Program-made: the position numbers and the translations under genes
Origin: Actinomycetota bacterium
GTDB taxonomy: Bacteria; Actinomycetota; Acidimicrobiia; Acidimicrobiales; Ilumatobacteraceae
Length of the DNA: 39,348 nucleotides
Assembly (NCBI GenBank): GCA_030645495.1
Contig: JAUSLV010000024.1
Span: 1-39,348 of the forward strand
Reading direction: 5' to 3'
Notes under the pieces: generated by a model
Seen by the model: only the letters and a program-made list of their open reading frames with translations
Told to the model about the DNA's origin: nothing
The model's database searches: none
Shown: one piece after another, positions 14,946 through 23,789 of the stretch
Layout of the letters: each line of letters begins with the position of its first letter
Position numbering within the stretch: position 1 is the stretch's first letter

Positions 14946-16298
14946 TCAGCACGCCGAGGTGGGCGTGGTGATCTCGGTGGGCTGGTTGATGCTGCGGCTG
15001 CCGTCGGTCATCACGGCGGTGATCCGCAGCGTGAGCGTGGTGTTCGGGGGCTGAGCCTCCAACGCGGCGATGGTGACGGCCGATGACATCAACGGGGTCA
15101 GCATCGACCAGGCACCCTCGGCGTCTTGCAGCTCGACGTCGTATTGCTGCAGCCCGGGGACATCGCCCGGCCAGTCGGCCAGCAACTGCCACCCCGACCC
15201 GGGGCTGGGGCACACGGGCGAGAACGACACCAAGGGTGCCGGCAGGGCCGCCGCCATCGGGCCGGACACCGTGGTGCTGGTGTCGGGCAGCACCGTGGAC
15301 GGCCCTTCACCGCCGTTCGACGTGTCGTCGTTGAGGATCATCGAGGCCGCTGCACCGAGCGTGCCGGCCACGAGGCACAGGCTGAGCACGACGGCGACGA
15401 CGAACCCACGGGAACGCTTGTGCCGTGGCGCCGACGAGCGGCCAGCCGCAGCGGGAGCGGCGATGACCGCACCGCCGGGCGAACCGGCAGGGAATGCAGC
15501 AGGAATCAGTGCCGGTGGCGACACGTACTCTGCCGGCACAGGGGCCGAGGAGGTCTCGACCGCACGGAACGTCTCGTCGCGGCGCCGGGCCAGTTCGTCC
15601 ATCTGCGGCGACACCATCACCGGCGCCGCGGCCACCGGCGCAGCGGAGGGCAGCACCGGCAGCGAGGGCCCGCGCGGGTCCAGCGGCGGTGCCGGCGGCT
15701 CGGGGCGCGTGGGCACATCAGTGCGCGCCATGCTGCCGGGGTTGAACAGCATCGGCAGCGCCTTCTCGGAGACATCGGTGATCTTGTGCGGCGGCAACAG
15801 CGTGTGCGACGCGCGAGTGATCACCCGCACCAGGTTCTCCGCGCTGCACACCAGCACACCGTCGATGGACGGCGGGGTGGTGGCCGGCAGCGCGGTGCCG
15901 TGGAACCCCAGCACCGGCGCCACAGGGGTGCCCAGCGCTTGCGACAGCTGCCCGGCGATCGAGCGCAAGCCGTCGAGTTCGCCGGTGAGGGCGCGCTCGC
16001 CGGCGTACAGCGCACCGTCGCGGAACGCCACTGCGTCGGTGAAGCGACGGGTGATCACCAGGAAGGCACCGCCCGGCCCCACGACCACGTGGTCGATGTT
16101 GCCTTGCGAGCCGCTGAGTTTGAGGTCGTGGAGGATCGCGTAGGCGGGTGACAGACGCTCGAGATGGGCCGCCGTGGTGCGTTCGTCGTCGGCGACGGCA
16201 TCCAGCCACTTCGCCTCGGCCACCAGACGCGACGCGACGGTGCGGCGCTGGTCGGCATGATGCGCGGCGCTTCCTCCGGCTACTCCACCTTCGATCAC
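14946..16298 (-). CDS. NERD-like membrane protein with external fibronectin-like domain
   Basis: A 450-aa protein. Residues about 45-110 resemble a NERD (nuclease-related) domain: LKLSGSQGNIDHVVVGPGGA then FLVITRRF. NERD proteins usually have an acidic-x-Lys pair at the end of this strand (IxTK/IETK); here it reads ITRR, so nuclease activity is doubtful. A Pro/Ala-rich linker follows, then a basic patch (RHKRSRG), a membrane segment at about 298-320, and an external Thr/Ser-rich region ending in a fibronectin-III-like domain (NTTLTLRITAVMTDGSRSIN). The GTG at 16298 is preceded by TAGATT six bases upstream, fixing the start as leaderless. Role unknown; it lies upstream of fusA in the same direction. 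Confidence 0.75.
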   Translation of the reverse strand: MIEGGVAGGSAAHHADQRRTVASRLVAEAKWLDAVADDERTTAAHLERLSPAYAILHDLKLSGSQGNIDHVVVGPGGAFLVITRRFTDAVAFRDGALYAGERALTGELDGLRSIAGQLSQALGTPVAPVLGFHGTALPATTPPSIDGVLVCSAENLVRVITRASHTLLPPHKITDVSEKALPMLFNPGSMARTDVPTRPEPPAPPLDPRGPSLPVLPSAAPVAAAPVMVSPQMDELARRRDETFRAVETSSAPVPAEYVSPPALIPAAFPAGSPGGAVIAAPAAAGRSSAPRHKRSRGFVVAVVLSLCLVAGTLGAAASMILNDDTSNGGEGPSTVLPDTSTTVSGPMAAALPAPLVSFSPVCPSPGSGWQLLADWPGDVPGLQQYDVELQDAEGAWSMLTPLMSSAVTIAALEAQPPNTTLTLRITAVMTDGSRSINQPTEITTPTSAC

Positions 16299-16304
16299 TC
16301 CAAC

Positions 16305-16310
16305 AATCTA
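16305..16310 (-). promoter_or_regulatory. Putative -10 element of the NERD-like gene
   Basis: Minus strand TAGATT, six bases, then GTG at 16298: leaderless arrangement. It supports an otherwise unusual GTG start that lacks a Shine-Dalgarno. Confidence 0.5.
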
Positions 16311-16388
16311 CTCAGGCTTGCCACCCACTTGTCGGCGACCGGGGAATCACTGCCCAGCTCAGGCCTCGGCCGACAGCACCAGTGCGCG

Positions 16389-17525
16389 TCAGGCGCGTGC
16401 GTTCTTGAGTGCGAGCAACAATCGTGCGTCGAAGTCGCTGACCGCCTGTGAGTCATCTCGGCCGGCCGTGCCTTGGCGGGTCACCACCAGGTCGAGGCTG
16501 GGGATCACGTAGATCTTCTGGTCCTGTGCGCCGAGGGCGGCAACCAGGTCGTCGACACCGCCACCGCGCCCGAGGTGTCCCTTGCCGAGCAGCCACCACA
16601 GGTAGCCGTAGTCGCGTGCCTGCGGGATCGGTGTCCAGGCTTCGGCGAACCATCCCGGGTCGGTGATCTGCGTGCCGCCCCAGTTTCCGTTGCGCATGGC
16701 GAACAGGCCGAATCGGGCCATCTCGCGCGCCCGCAGGTTCAGCCCCCACAGCGCGGAACCGACCGCGTCGGGGGCACCGATCGGTCGCGGTGCCCAAGCA
16801 GAGGGGTTGTCGATCCCGATCGCGTCGAACAGCCACTCGCCGGTCAGCGAGTTGATGTCGGTGTCGGCAGCCACCTCCAGCACGTGGCGCAGCTTCTGGT
16901 ACGCCACCGTGTTGTACTCCCACGCCGCGCCCGGTGTCCGCGACGCTTGCAGCGTTCGCTCGTCCAGACCGCTGGTCATCGTCAGCAGATGGCGGACCGT
17001 GATTGCACCCTCCTCGGCCGGCCTCGCGTTGGTCCACCCCGGCTCGAGGTAGTTCGACACCGGGTCGTCGAGCGACAACAGCCCACGATCGCGGGCCAAT
17101 CCGATCAGCGTGGACGTGAAGCTCTTCTGCACCGAGGCCACGTCGCGAGTGGTGTCGGCCGTGGCACCGGCCCAGTACTGCTCGGCGACGAGCAGGCCCT
17201 GGTGCAGGATCGTGAACGTGGTGCTGTTGCTGTCGGCCACGAGTTGCACGACCTCTGCAAGTCCCGCCTCGCTGAAACCAGCGGCACCCGCCGTGGTGGT
17301 GTCCCACTCACCCGTCGGCGGCGGCACGTAGGCGCCGTTGACCCCCGACGGCACCGTCGTGGGTGCTTCGGGAGGTTGCACCGTGATCTCCGGATGCAGC
17401 GTGACATCGGGCGTCGTCGACCCGCCGGATCGCCGAGTGTCGCTGCACGCGGCCAGCGCCCCCGTGGCGACGGCGGCGGTTGCCGCCAACAGCGTGCGCC
17501 GGGAAAGGGCCGAGTCGTGGTGCAT
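16389..17525 (-). CDS. Exported serine hydrolase, class C beta-lactamase/DD-peptidase fold, lipoprotein
   Basis: A 378-aa protein. The N-terminus SRRTLLAATAAVATGALAAC has twin arginines and a LAAC lipobox, so it is probably a Tat-exported lipoprotein. The catalytic SxxK motif is SVQK in RDVASVQKSFTSTLIGLARD, the second motif is YNT (EYNTVAYQKL), and HLGRGGG is in the position of the third KTG/HxG motif. These are the marks of the beta-lactamase/esterase/DD-peptidase superfamily; substrate cannot be read. The ATG at 17525 has TAGCAT six bases upstream, which favours it over the GTG three bases before. Divergent from the ABC exporter. Confidence 0.87.
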   Translation of the reverse strand: MHHDSALSRRTLLAATAAVATGALAACSDTRRSGGSTTPDVTLHPEITVQPPEAPTTVPSGVNGAYVPPPTGEWDTTTAGAAGFSEAGLAEVVQLVADSNSTTFTILHQGLLVAEQYWAGATADTTRDVASVQKSFTSTLIGLARDRGLLSLDDPVSNYLEPGWTNARPAEEGAITVRHLLTMTSGLDERTLQASRTPGAAWEYNTVAYQKLRHVLEVAADTDINSLTGEWLFDAIGIDNPSAWAPRPIGAPDAVGSALWGLNLRAREMARFGLFAMRNGNWGGTQITDPGWFAEAWTPIPQARDYGYLWWLLGKGHLGRGGGVDDLVAALGAQDQKIYVIPSLDLVVTRQGTAGRDDSQAVSDFDARLLLALKNARA

Positions 17526-17531
17526 CACCGG

Positions 17532-17537
17532 ATGCTA
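17532..17537 (-). promoter_or_regulatory. Putative -10 element of the serine hydrolase gene
   Basis: Minus strand TAGCAT, six bases, then ATG at 17525: leaderless arrangement in the short divergent gap with the ABC exporter. Confidence 0.45.
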
Positions 17538-17597
17538 GGCCACCGGTCGCAGCACGGTCCGAGGATTCGCCGCGGGCGGCGGCATGATGGCGGGCGC

Positions 17598-19331
17598 ATG
17601 TTGATCCAGCTCCTGCGCCACCACCTGCGGCCCTACCGTCGCGTGCTCGTCGCTGTGGTGGTGTTGCAGACCGTGCAGGTGATTGCCTCGCTGATGCTGC
17701 CCAGCATCAACCGCGACATCATCGACAAGGGCGTGGCCACCGGCGACACCGGCTACATCTGGGCGCACGGCTCGCTGATGTTGGCGATGAGTGCTGTGCA
17801 GCTGGCGTTCACGATCGCCGCCGTCTACTACGGCTCGAAGGCGGCCATGGGCTTCGGGCGCGATGTGCGCGCCGCACTGTTCCACCAGGTCACCGAGTTC
17901 TCGGCCCGCGAGGTCAACCAATTCGGACCGTCGAGCCTGATCACCCGAGTCACGAACGACGTGACGCAGGTGCAGATCCTCGTGCAGATGACCTGCACCC
18001 TGCTCGTGGCCGCACCGATCACGGCAGTCGGCGGCGTGATCATGGCCCTGCGCGAAGACGTGCGGCTGACGTGGGTGTTGGCCGCGGCGATCCCGTTGCT
18101 GATGATCAGCCTCGGATCGCTCATCTACCGGATGGTGCCCACGTTCCGTCGGATGCAGGAACGCATCGATGGCATCAACAAGGTGCTGCGCGAGCAGATC
18201 ACCGGCATCCGCGTCGTGCGCGCCTTCGTGCGCGAGCCGTACGAGATGCAGCGCTTCGAGGAGGGCAACGATGCCCTCACCCGCACCGCGCTGCGCGGCG
18301 GCCGGCTGATGGGCGGCATGTTCCCGACGGTGATGTTCATCGTCAACGCCTCCAGCGTGGCAGTGGTGTGGTTCGGCGGCGCCCGGGTGGGCACCGGCGA
18401 CCTGCAGATCGGCGCATTGATCGCGTTCCTCAGCTATCTCACGCAGATCCTGATGGCCGTCATGATGGCCACGTTCATGGCCGCACTGGTCCCCCGCGCG
18501 GCCGTGAGCGCGGAGCGCATCCAGGAGGTGCTCGGCACTCCGTCCAGCGTCGTGCCGCCCGCCCACCCCGTCACCGAGGTGGCGCCGATGGCATCCGTCG
18601 AGTTCCGCGCCGCCGGGTTCCGCTACCCGGGGGCCGAGCACTCCGTGCTGTCGGGTATCACCCTGCGCTGCCAGGCCGGCAGCACCACCGCCGTGATCGG
18701 CAGCACCGGGTCGGGCAAGACCACGCTCGTCGGCCTCGTGGCCCGGCTGTTCGACGCCACCGAGGGCGCTGTGCTGGTGAACGGTGTCGACGTGCGCGAA
18801 CTCGACCCAGGCGTGCTCTGGCAACGCATCGGCCTGGTGCCGCAACGGCCGTACCTGTTCAGCGGCACCGTGGCCAGCAACCTGCGGTACGGCAAGCCCG
18901 ACGCCACCGACGACGAGCTGTGGGAAGCACTCACCGTCGCCCAGGCGGCCGACTTCGTGCAGGCGATGCCGGGCCAGCTCGACGCCACGATCGCACAGGG
19001 CGGCACCAACGTCTCGGGAGGCCAGCGCCAGCGCTTGGCGATCGCCCGTGCGCTCGTGCGAAAGCCCGACGTGTATCTGTTCGACGACTCGCTGTCCGCC
19101 CTCGACATGGCCACCGACGCGCGACTGCGCGCGGCGCTCGCACCACACACTCGCGACGCGGCGATCATCATCGTCGCCCAGCGGGTCACCAGCATCCGCC
19201 ACGCCGACCAGATCCTGGTGCTGGAGGACGGCGAACCGGTGGGCCTTGGCACCCACGCCGAACTGCTCGAGCAGTGCCCCACGTACGCCGAGATCGTGCA
19301 CTCACAGCTCACCGACGAAGAGGCCGCGTGA
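17598..19331 (+). CDS. ABC exporter half-transporter, subunit with degenerate ATPase site
   Basis: A 577-aa protein: six-helix membrane domain (residues 1-320), then a nucleotide-binding domain with Walker A GSTGSGKTT and canonical signature VSGGQRQRL. Walker B reads LFDDSLSALD, with Asp in place of the catalytic Glu, and the switch histidine is Gln (IIIVAQRVTSIRHAD). These two changes are the hallmark of the non-catalytic partner in heterodimeric exporters (TM287/288, BmrCD type). The ATG at 17598 begins MLIQLLRHHLRPYRRVLVAV; the long open frame before it shadows the opposite-strand hydrolase. It overlaps its partner by GTGA. Substrate unknown. Confidence 0.93.
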   Translation: MLIQLLRHHLRPYRRVLVAVVVLQTVQVIASLMLPSINRDIIDKGVATGDTGYIWAHGSLMLAMSAVQLAFTIAAVYYGSKAAMGFGRDVRAALFHQVTEFSAREVNQFGPSSLITRVTNDVTQVQILVQMTCTLLVAAPITAVGGVIMALREDVRLTWVLAAAIPLLMISLGSLIYRMVPTFRRMQERIDGINKVLREQITGIRVVRAFVREPYEMQRFEEGNDALTRTALRGGRLMGGMFPTVMFIVNASSVAVVWFGGARVGTGDLQIGALIAFLSYLTQILMAVMMATFMAALVPRAAVSAERIQEVLGTPSSVVPPAHPVTEVAPMASVEFRAAGFRYPGAEHSVLSGITLRCQAGSTTAVIGSTGSGKTTLVGLVARLFDATEGAVLVNGVDVRELDPGVLWQRIGLVPQRPYLFSGTVASNLRYGKPDATDDELWEALTVAQAADFVQAMPGQLDATIAQGGTNVSGGQRQRLAIARALVRKPDVYLFDDSLSALDMATDARLRAALAPHTRDAAIIIVAQRVTSIRHADQILVLEDGEPVGLGTHAELLEQCPTYAEIVHSQLTDEEAA

Positions 19332-21211
19332 GCGAGCAGACGCGCAGCCAGCAGGACGAGGCCGACGAGGTGCGGCCCGCCGGGCCGGCCACAGACATGC
19401 GCGCCGGCCGGTTCAGCACGGTGGGCGTGCCGATGGAGAAGTCGAAGGACTTCAAGCACTCCGTGCGGCGGCTGGCCCGCCGGCTGGGCCCGGAGCGTCC
19501 GTTGGCCGTGGGGGTGCTGGCGCTCGCGGTCGTGAGCGTCGGCCTGGTGGTGGCCGGGCCGCGTGTGCTGGGCAACGCCACCAACCTGATCTTCGACGGC
19601 CTGATCCACCAGGGCCGCATCGACTACGGCGCGCTGCACCGCACGTTGTGGATCGCCGTCGCGCTCTACGTCACCGGCGGATTGTTGTCGTACCTGCAGG
19701 CCTACGTGCTGGCCGGCGTGGTGCAACGCACGATGTTCCGCCTGCGCGGCGAGGTGGAGGCCAAGCTGCACGAGATGCCGCTGTCGTACCTCGACCAGCA
19801 GGCCCGCGGCGACGTGCTCAGCCGAGTCACGAACGACATCGACAACGTGTCGCAGAGCCTGCAGCAGTCGCTCAGCCAGTTGCTGCAAGGTGTGCTCACG
19901 ATCCTCGGCACCGTGGGCATGATGCTGTGGATGTCGTGGCAGCTGGCGATCGTCGCCGTGGTGTCGGTGCCGATCTCGCTGCTGACGATGAAGCAGATCG
20001 CGAAGCACTCCAAGGCCCGCTTCGTCGCCCAGTGGAAGCACACCGGCACGCTCAACGCGCAGGTGGAGGAAACGTTCACCGGCCACGCGATCGTGAAGGC
20101 CTTCGGACGCGACAAGGAAGCGCAGGCCCGCTTCGACGCCACCAACGAAGAGCTCTACCAGGCCAGCTTCGGCGCCCAGTTCATCAGCGGGTGCGTGCAG
20201 CCGGCCACGATGCTGATCGGCAACCTGAACTACGTCGCGATCGCCGTGTTCGGCGGGCTGAAGGTGGCCAGCCGCTCGATGGGCCTCGGCGACGTGCAGG
20301 CGTTCATCCAGTACTCGCGCCAGTTCAGCCAACCGCTCACCTCGGTGGCCTCGATGGCCAACGTGCTGCAGTCGGGCATCGCCTCCGCTGAGCGGGTGTT
20401 CGAGTTGCTGGACGCACCGCAGCAGTCGCCCGACCCGGCACCACAGGCGGAACCGCAGCACGTGAAGGGTCGCGTCGAGTTCCACGACGTGTCGTTCGCC
20501 TACCTGCCCGACCGGCCGCTGATCGAGCACCTCTCGCTCGTCGCCGAGCCGGGCCAGACGGTCGCCATCGTCGGCCCCACCGGCGCCGGTAAGACGACGC
20601 TGGTGAACCTGATCATGCGGTTCTACGAGCTCGACGGCGGGTACATCAGCCTCGACGGCCGCGACATCTCCACGATGCGCCGCAGCGAGTTGCGCGCCGA
20701 GTTGGGAATGGTGTTGCAGGACACCTGGCTGTTCGGCGGCACCATCCGCGACAACATCGGCTACGGCAATACCGAGGCCACCGACGAGCAGATCGCGGCT
20801 GCCGCGAAGGCGTGCTACGTCGACCGTTTCGTGCACTCGCTGCCACACGGGTACGACACCGTGCTCGACGACGAGGGCACGTCGGTGAGCGCCGGCGAGA
20901 AGCAGCTGATCACGATCGCCCGGGCATTCCTCGCCGACCCCTCGATCCTCATCCTCGACGAAGCCACCAGCTCGGTCGACACGCGCACCGAAGTGCTGAT
21001 CCAGCGAGCGATGGCCCGCCTGCGGGGTGGCCGCACCAGCTTCGTGATCGCCCACCGACTGTCCACCATCCGCGACGCCGACACGATCCTGGTGATGGAT
21101 GCCGGCCGGATCGTGGAGCAGGGCAACCATGCCCAACTGCTCGCCAACGGCGGTGCCTACCACACGCTGTACTCGGCGCAGTTCGCCGGGGCTGCCACGG
21201 AGCTTGCCTGA
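19328..21211 (+). CDS. ABC exporter half-transporter, catalytic subunit
   Basis: A 627-aa protein with a ~60-residue charged N-terminal extension, six membrane helices and a nucleotide-binding domain. Walker A is GPTGAGKTT, Walker B ILILDEATSSVD (catalytic Glu present) and the H-loop FVIAHRLSTIRDAD (His present), but the signature is VSAGEKQ instead of LSGGQ. This complements the upstream subunit: one composite site is canonical, the other degenerate on both faces. The GTG start overlaps the upstream stop (GTGA), giving 1:1 coupling. Likely a drug, lipid or peptide exporter; the substrate is not readable. Confidence 0.94.
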   Translation: MSEQTRSQQDEADEVRPAGPATDMRAGRFSTVGVPMEKSKDFKHSVRRLARRLGPERPLAVGVLALAVVSVGLVVAGPRVLGNATNLIFDGLIHQGRIDYGALHRTLWIAVALYVTGGLLSYLQAYVLAGVVQRTMFRLRGEVEAKLHEMPLSYLDQQARGDVLSRVTNDIDNVSQSLQQSLSQLLQGVLTILGTVGMMLWMSWQLAIVAVVSVPISLLTMKQIAKHSKARFVAQWKHTGTLNAQVEETFTGHAIVKAFGRDKEAQARFDATNEELYQASFGAQFISGCVQPATMLIGNLNYVAIAVFGGLKVASRSMGLGDVQAFIQYSRQFSQPLTSVASMANVLQSGIASAERVFELLDAPQQSPDPAPQAEPQHVKGRVEFHDVSFAYLPDRPLIEHLSLVAEPGQTVAIVGPTGAGKTTLVNLIMRFYELDGGYISLDGRDISTMRRSELRAELGMVLQDTWLFGGTIRDNIGYGNTEATDEQIAAAAKACYVDRFVHSLPHGYDTVLDDEGTSVSAGEKQLITIARAFLADPSILILDEATSSVDTRTEVLIQRAMARLRGGRTSFVIAHRLSTIRDADTILVMDAGRIVEQGNHAQLLANGGAYHTLYSAQFAGAATELA

Positions 21212-21437
21212 ACCCAACTCGTCGGGCCTGGGTGGCGGCATGACGCCGTGGGGCACGTGCCTGTCGGGAGAGGAGCACCCCGCCGGCAACGTGTTCGAGT
21301 GCGACCAGCAGCGCCCCTCGCAGGGCATCCGTCGTGCCGCCCTGGGCACCTTTGCCCACGAGATGATCGCCGTCGACCCGGCCCATAGGTCCCCCGCACT
21401 CCGGCAAGTGGCCCTATCCCGAGCGGACCCTCGGGAG

Positions 21438-21443
21438 TACGTT
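21438..21443 (+). promoter_or_regulatory. Putative -10 element of the phosphorelay/glycosyltransferase operon
   Basis: TACGTT, six bases, then ATG at 21450: leaderless arrangement. The rest of the 238-bp gap (21212-21449) holds no supported gene. An in-frame ATG at 21240 could extend the protein by 70 residues, but the extension looks non-coding. Confidence 0.45.
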
Positions 21444-21449
21444 CACCGT

Positions 21450-23789
21450 ATGACGGTCGATCATTCAGTGTTCGATCACGCCGCGCGGGTGCACGCGGTG
21501 CTGGTCGTCGACGACGACCCGCTGGCCAGAGGGCTGATGACCGAGAGCCTTCGCCAGGCAGGGTTCGATGTCGTCAGCGCGTCGTCGGGCCAAGAAGCGC
21601 TCGATCGGCTGGCCGAAGCGATCCCCGATGTCATCGTGTCCGACGTGACGATGCCGGGCCTCAGCGGCTTCGAGCTGATCGGGCGCATTCGCTCCCAGCC
21701 TGCCCTGCATGGCGTGCCGCTGCTGTTCGTCACCACGCGATCGGCGCAGGAGGACATCGTCCACGGGTTGGGCCTCGGCGCCGACGACTACCTGATCAAG
21801 CCGTTCGGGGTTCCCGAGTTCGTCGCTCGCGTGCGAGCCAAGGTGAACAGGCCGCCCACCGAGGCCGCGCTGATACCGGTCGATCGGGCCTCGGGGGCGC
21901 TCACCCGCGACGCCTTCGTACGCGTGGTCGAACGCGAGCAGTTGCGGTCGCGCAACCCGGGCGTCGTCGCGCACATGCGCACACCCGAACTCGATCTGGT
22001 GCGCACCCGCTTGGGTGTGCGCAGCGAACGAGAGGCGATCCGCCAAGTGACGAGCGTGCTGCAGGGCTCGCTCGGACAGACCGAAGTGGTGGCCCGCATG
22101 GCCGACGGCGGATGGCTGCTGTTCTTGAACACCGAACCCGACGCGGCCGAGGAGACACTGACCGCGATCGCCCGCCGGGTCAACGACGAACACGTGGTGG
22201 TGGCCGGCACCAGCTTGCGCCTCACGCCGGTGATCGGGTTCGAGGTCGTGGAGCCCGATGTCCCCGCCGCCACGTTGGTGCAACACGCACAGCTCGCGTC
22301 GGCGGCCGCCGCGATCCATCTCGATCTGCTGCCGGTGCGCTTCGACCCCAGCCTCGCGACCGCGGTTCGCGAGCGTGGACACGCCAGCCGGGGCCGGCTC
22401 GCCACCCGGGTGTGGCGCCGAGTTCGCACGCCGTTCCAGATCCTGCTCACCGTCGTGGTCGGTGGCGTCGTGCCATACCTCGTGTACTGGGCAGCCGACA
22501 GCGCCGGCTTCGACCTGGCCGGCGTGATGTACCTGGTGATGGTGGCAGCACTCGTGTTCACCGGCGTCCTGATCTGGGTGGAGGGCTTCAGCGCGCTCAC
22601 CCCCACCACCCCACCCGCGCTACCCGAGGGAGAGTTCCCCACCGCGTCAGCCATCATCGCCGCCTACCTGCCGAACGAGGCGGCCACGATCGAGGGCACG
22701 ATCGACGCCTTCCGGGCGATCGACTACCCGGGTCGTCTGCAGATCATCCTCGCGTACAACAGCCCGCATCCTCACCCGGTGGAGGCCACCTTCGTCGAGA
22801 TCGCCCGAGCCGACCCGCGCTTCATTCCACTGCGGGTGGAGGGCAGCACCTCGAAGGCACAGAACGTCAACGCCGCGCTCGCGCTGCTGGAGGGTGAGTT
22901 CGTCGGCGTGTTCGACGCCGATCACCACCCCGATCCCGGCTCCTTCACTCGGGCATGGCGCTGGATCGCCTCCGGAGTCGACATCGTGCAGGGCCATCCC
23001 GTGGTCCGCAACGGCGACGCCTCGCTGATCGCCCGTACAGTGGCCGTCGAGTTCGAGGCGATCTACGCCGTCAGCCACCCGGGCCGCGCCCGTCTGCACC
23101 ACTTCGGCATTTTCGGCGGTTCGAACGGGTTCTGGCGAACGTCGCTCCTGCGCAGCATCCGCATGAACGGCCGCATGCTCACGGAAGACATCGACTCGTC
23201 ACTGCGCGTCGTGCAAGAGGGTGGCACGGTCGTGTCCGATCCAGGTCTCATCTCGCGCGAGTTGGCCACCACCACCATCCGCCAGCTGTGGAACCAACGA
23301 ATGCGCTGGGCACAGGGCTGGTTCCAGGTGTCGATCAAGCACACGCTCCCGGCCCTGCGCAACCGCAACCTCACCACACGCCAGAAGGTCGGGTTCCTGC
23401 ACCTGCTGTTGTGGCGCGAGATCTACCCGTGGCTGTCGTGGCAGATCTTCCCGATCATCGCCTACTGGATGGTGAACACCGGGAACCGCGTCGACTGGTT
23501 CGTGCCGATCTTCGTGCTCACCACGCTGTTCACCCTGTCGGTGGGGCCGGGCCAGACCTACTTCGCCTATCGACTGGCAGCACCCGAGATCCGCGAGCAC
23601 CGACGCTGGTTCATCGCCTACTTCTTCATCTCCAGCCTGGTGTACACAGAGTTCAAGAACATGATCGCCCGAGTCGCCCAGATCAAAGAGCTGATGGGCG
23701 ATCGACAGTGGAAGGTGACTCCCCGTCAGGCCACGCCCGACGCCGGCGCTGACCCCACAGGCGCCCCTCCGGTGGACAACGGGCAATGA
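21450..23789 (+). CDS. Response regulator - degenerate GGDEF - membrane glycosyltransferase (GT2) fusion
   Basis: A 779-aa three-part protein. Residues 11-125 are a receiver: VLVVDDDP, phosphoacceptor Asp65 in VSDVTMPGLSG and conserved Lys in LIKPF. Residues about 145-300 have the outline of a GGDEF domain (GALTRDAFVRVVERE), but the signature reads ADGGW (218-222), so no diguanylate cyclase activity is expected. After two membrane spans (about 325-375) comes a processive GT2 domain with FDAD (488-491), TED (578-580) and QRMRW (616-620), as in cellulose/hyaluronan-type synthases, then further membrane helices. It should make an extracellular polysaccharide under phosphorelay control. The stop overlaps the kinase start (ATGA). 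Confidence 0.9.
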   Translation: MTVDHSVFDHAARVHAVLVVDDDPLARGLMTESLRQAGFDVVSASSGQEALDRLAEAIPDVIVSDVTMPGLSGFELIGRIRSQPALHGVPLLFVTTRSAQEDIVHGLGLGADDYLIKPFGVPEFVARVRAKVNRPPTEAALIPVDRASGALTRDAFVRVVEREQLRSRNPGVVAHMRTPELDLVRTRLGVRSEREAIRQVTSVLQGSLGQTEVVARMADGGWLLFLNTEPDAAEETLTAIARRVNDEHVVVAGTSLRLTPVIGFEVVEPDVPAATLVQHAQLASAAAAIHLDLLPVRFDPSLATAVRERGHASRGRLATRVWRRVRTPFQILLTVVVGGVVPYLVYWAADSAGFDLAGVMYLVMVAALVFTGVLIWVEGFSALTPTTPPALPEGEFPTASAIIAAYLPNEAATIEGTIDAFRAIDYPGRLQIILAYNSPHPHPVEATFVEIARADPRFIPLRVEGSTSKAQNVNAALALLEGEFVGVFDADHHPDPGSFTRAWRWIASGVDIVQGHPVVRNGDASLIARTVAVEFEAIYAVSHPGRARLHHFGIFGGSNGFWRTSLLRSIRMNGRMLTEDIDSSLRVVQEGGTVVSDPGLISRELATTTIRQLWNQRMRWAQGWFQVSIKHTLPALRNRNLTTRQKVGFLHLLLWREIYPWLSWQIFPIIAYWMVNTGNRVDWFVPIFVLTTLFTLSVGPGQTYFAYRLAAPEIREHRRWFIAYFFISSLVYTEFKNMIARVAQIKELMGDRQWKVTPRQATPDAGADPTGAPPVDNGQ

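Noticed and set aside
16473-17597. Long open frame on the plus strand in phase with the ABC exporter gene
   Set aside because: It is the shadow of the serine hydrolase on the other strand; membrane domain homology begins only at MLIQLLRHH (17598).
21360-21420. ATAGG ... CCTAT partial inverted repeat before the phosphorelay operon
   Set aside because: Only 5 bp per arm with a long gap and no second copy in the window; indistinguishable from chance.
21240-21449. In-frame upstream ATG that would add 70 residues to the receiver-glycosyltransferase fusion
   Set aside because: The added residues show no domain, and TACGTT six bases before ATG 21450 fits the start pattern of neighbouring genes.
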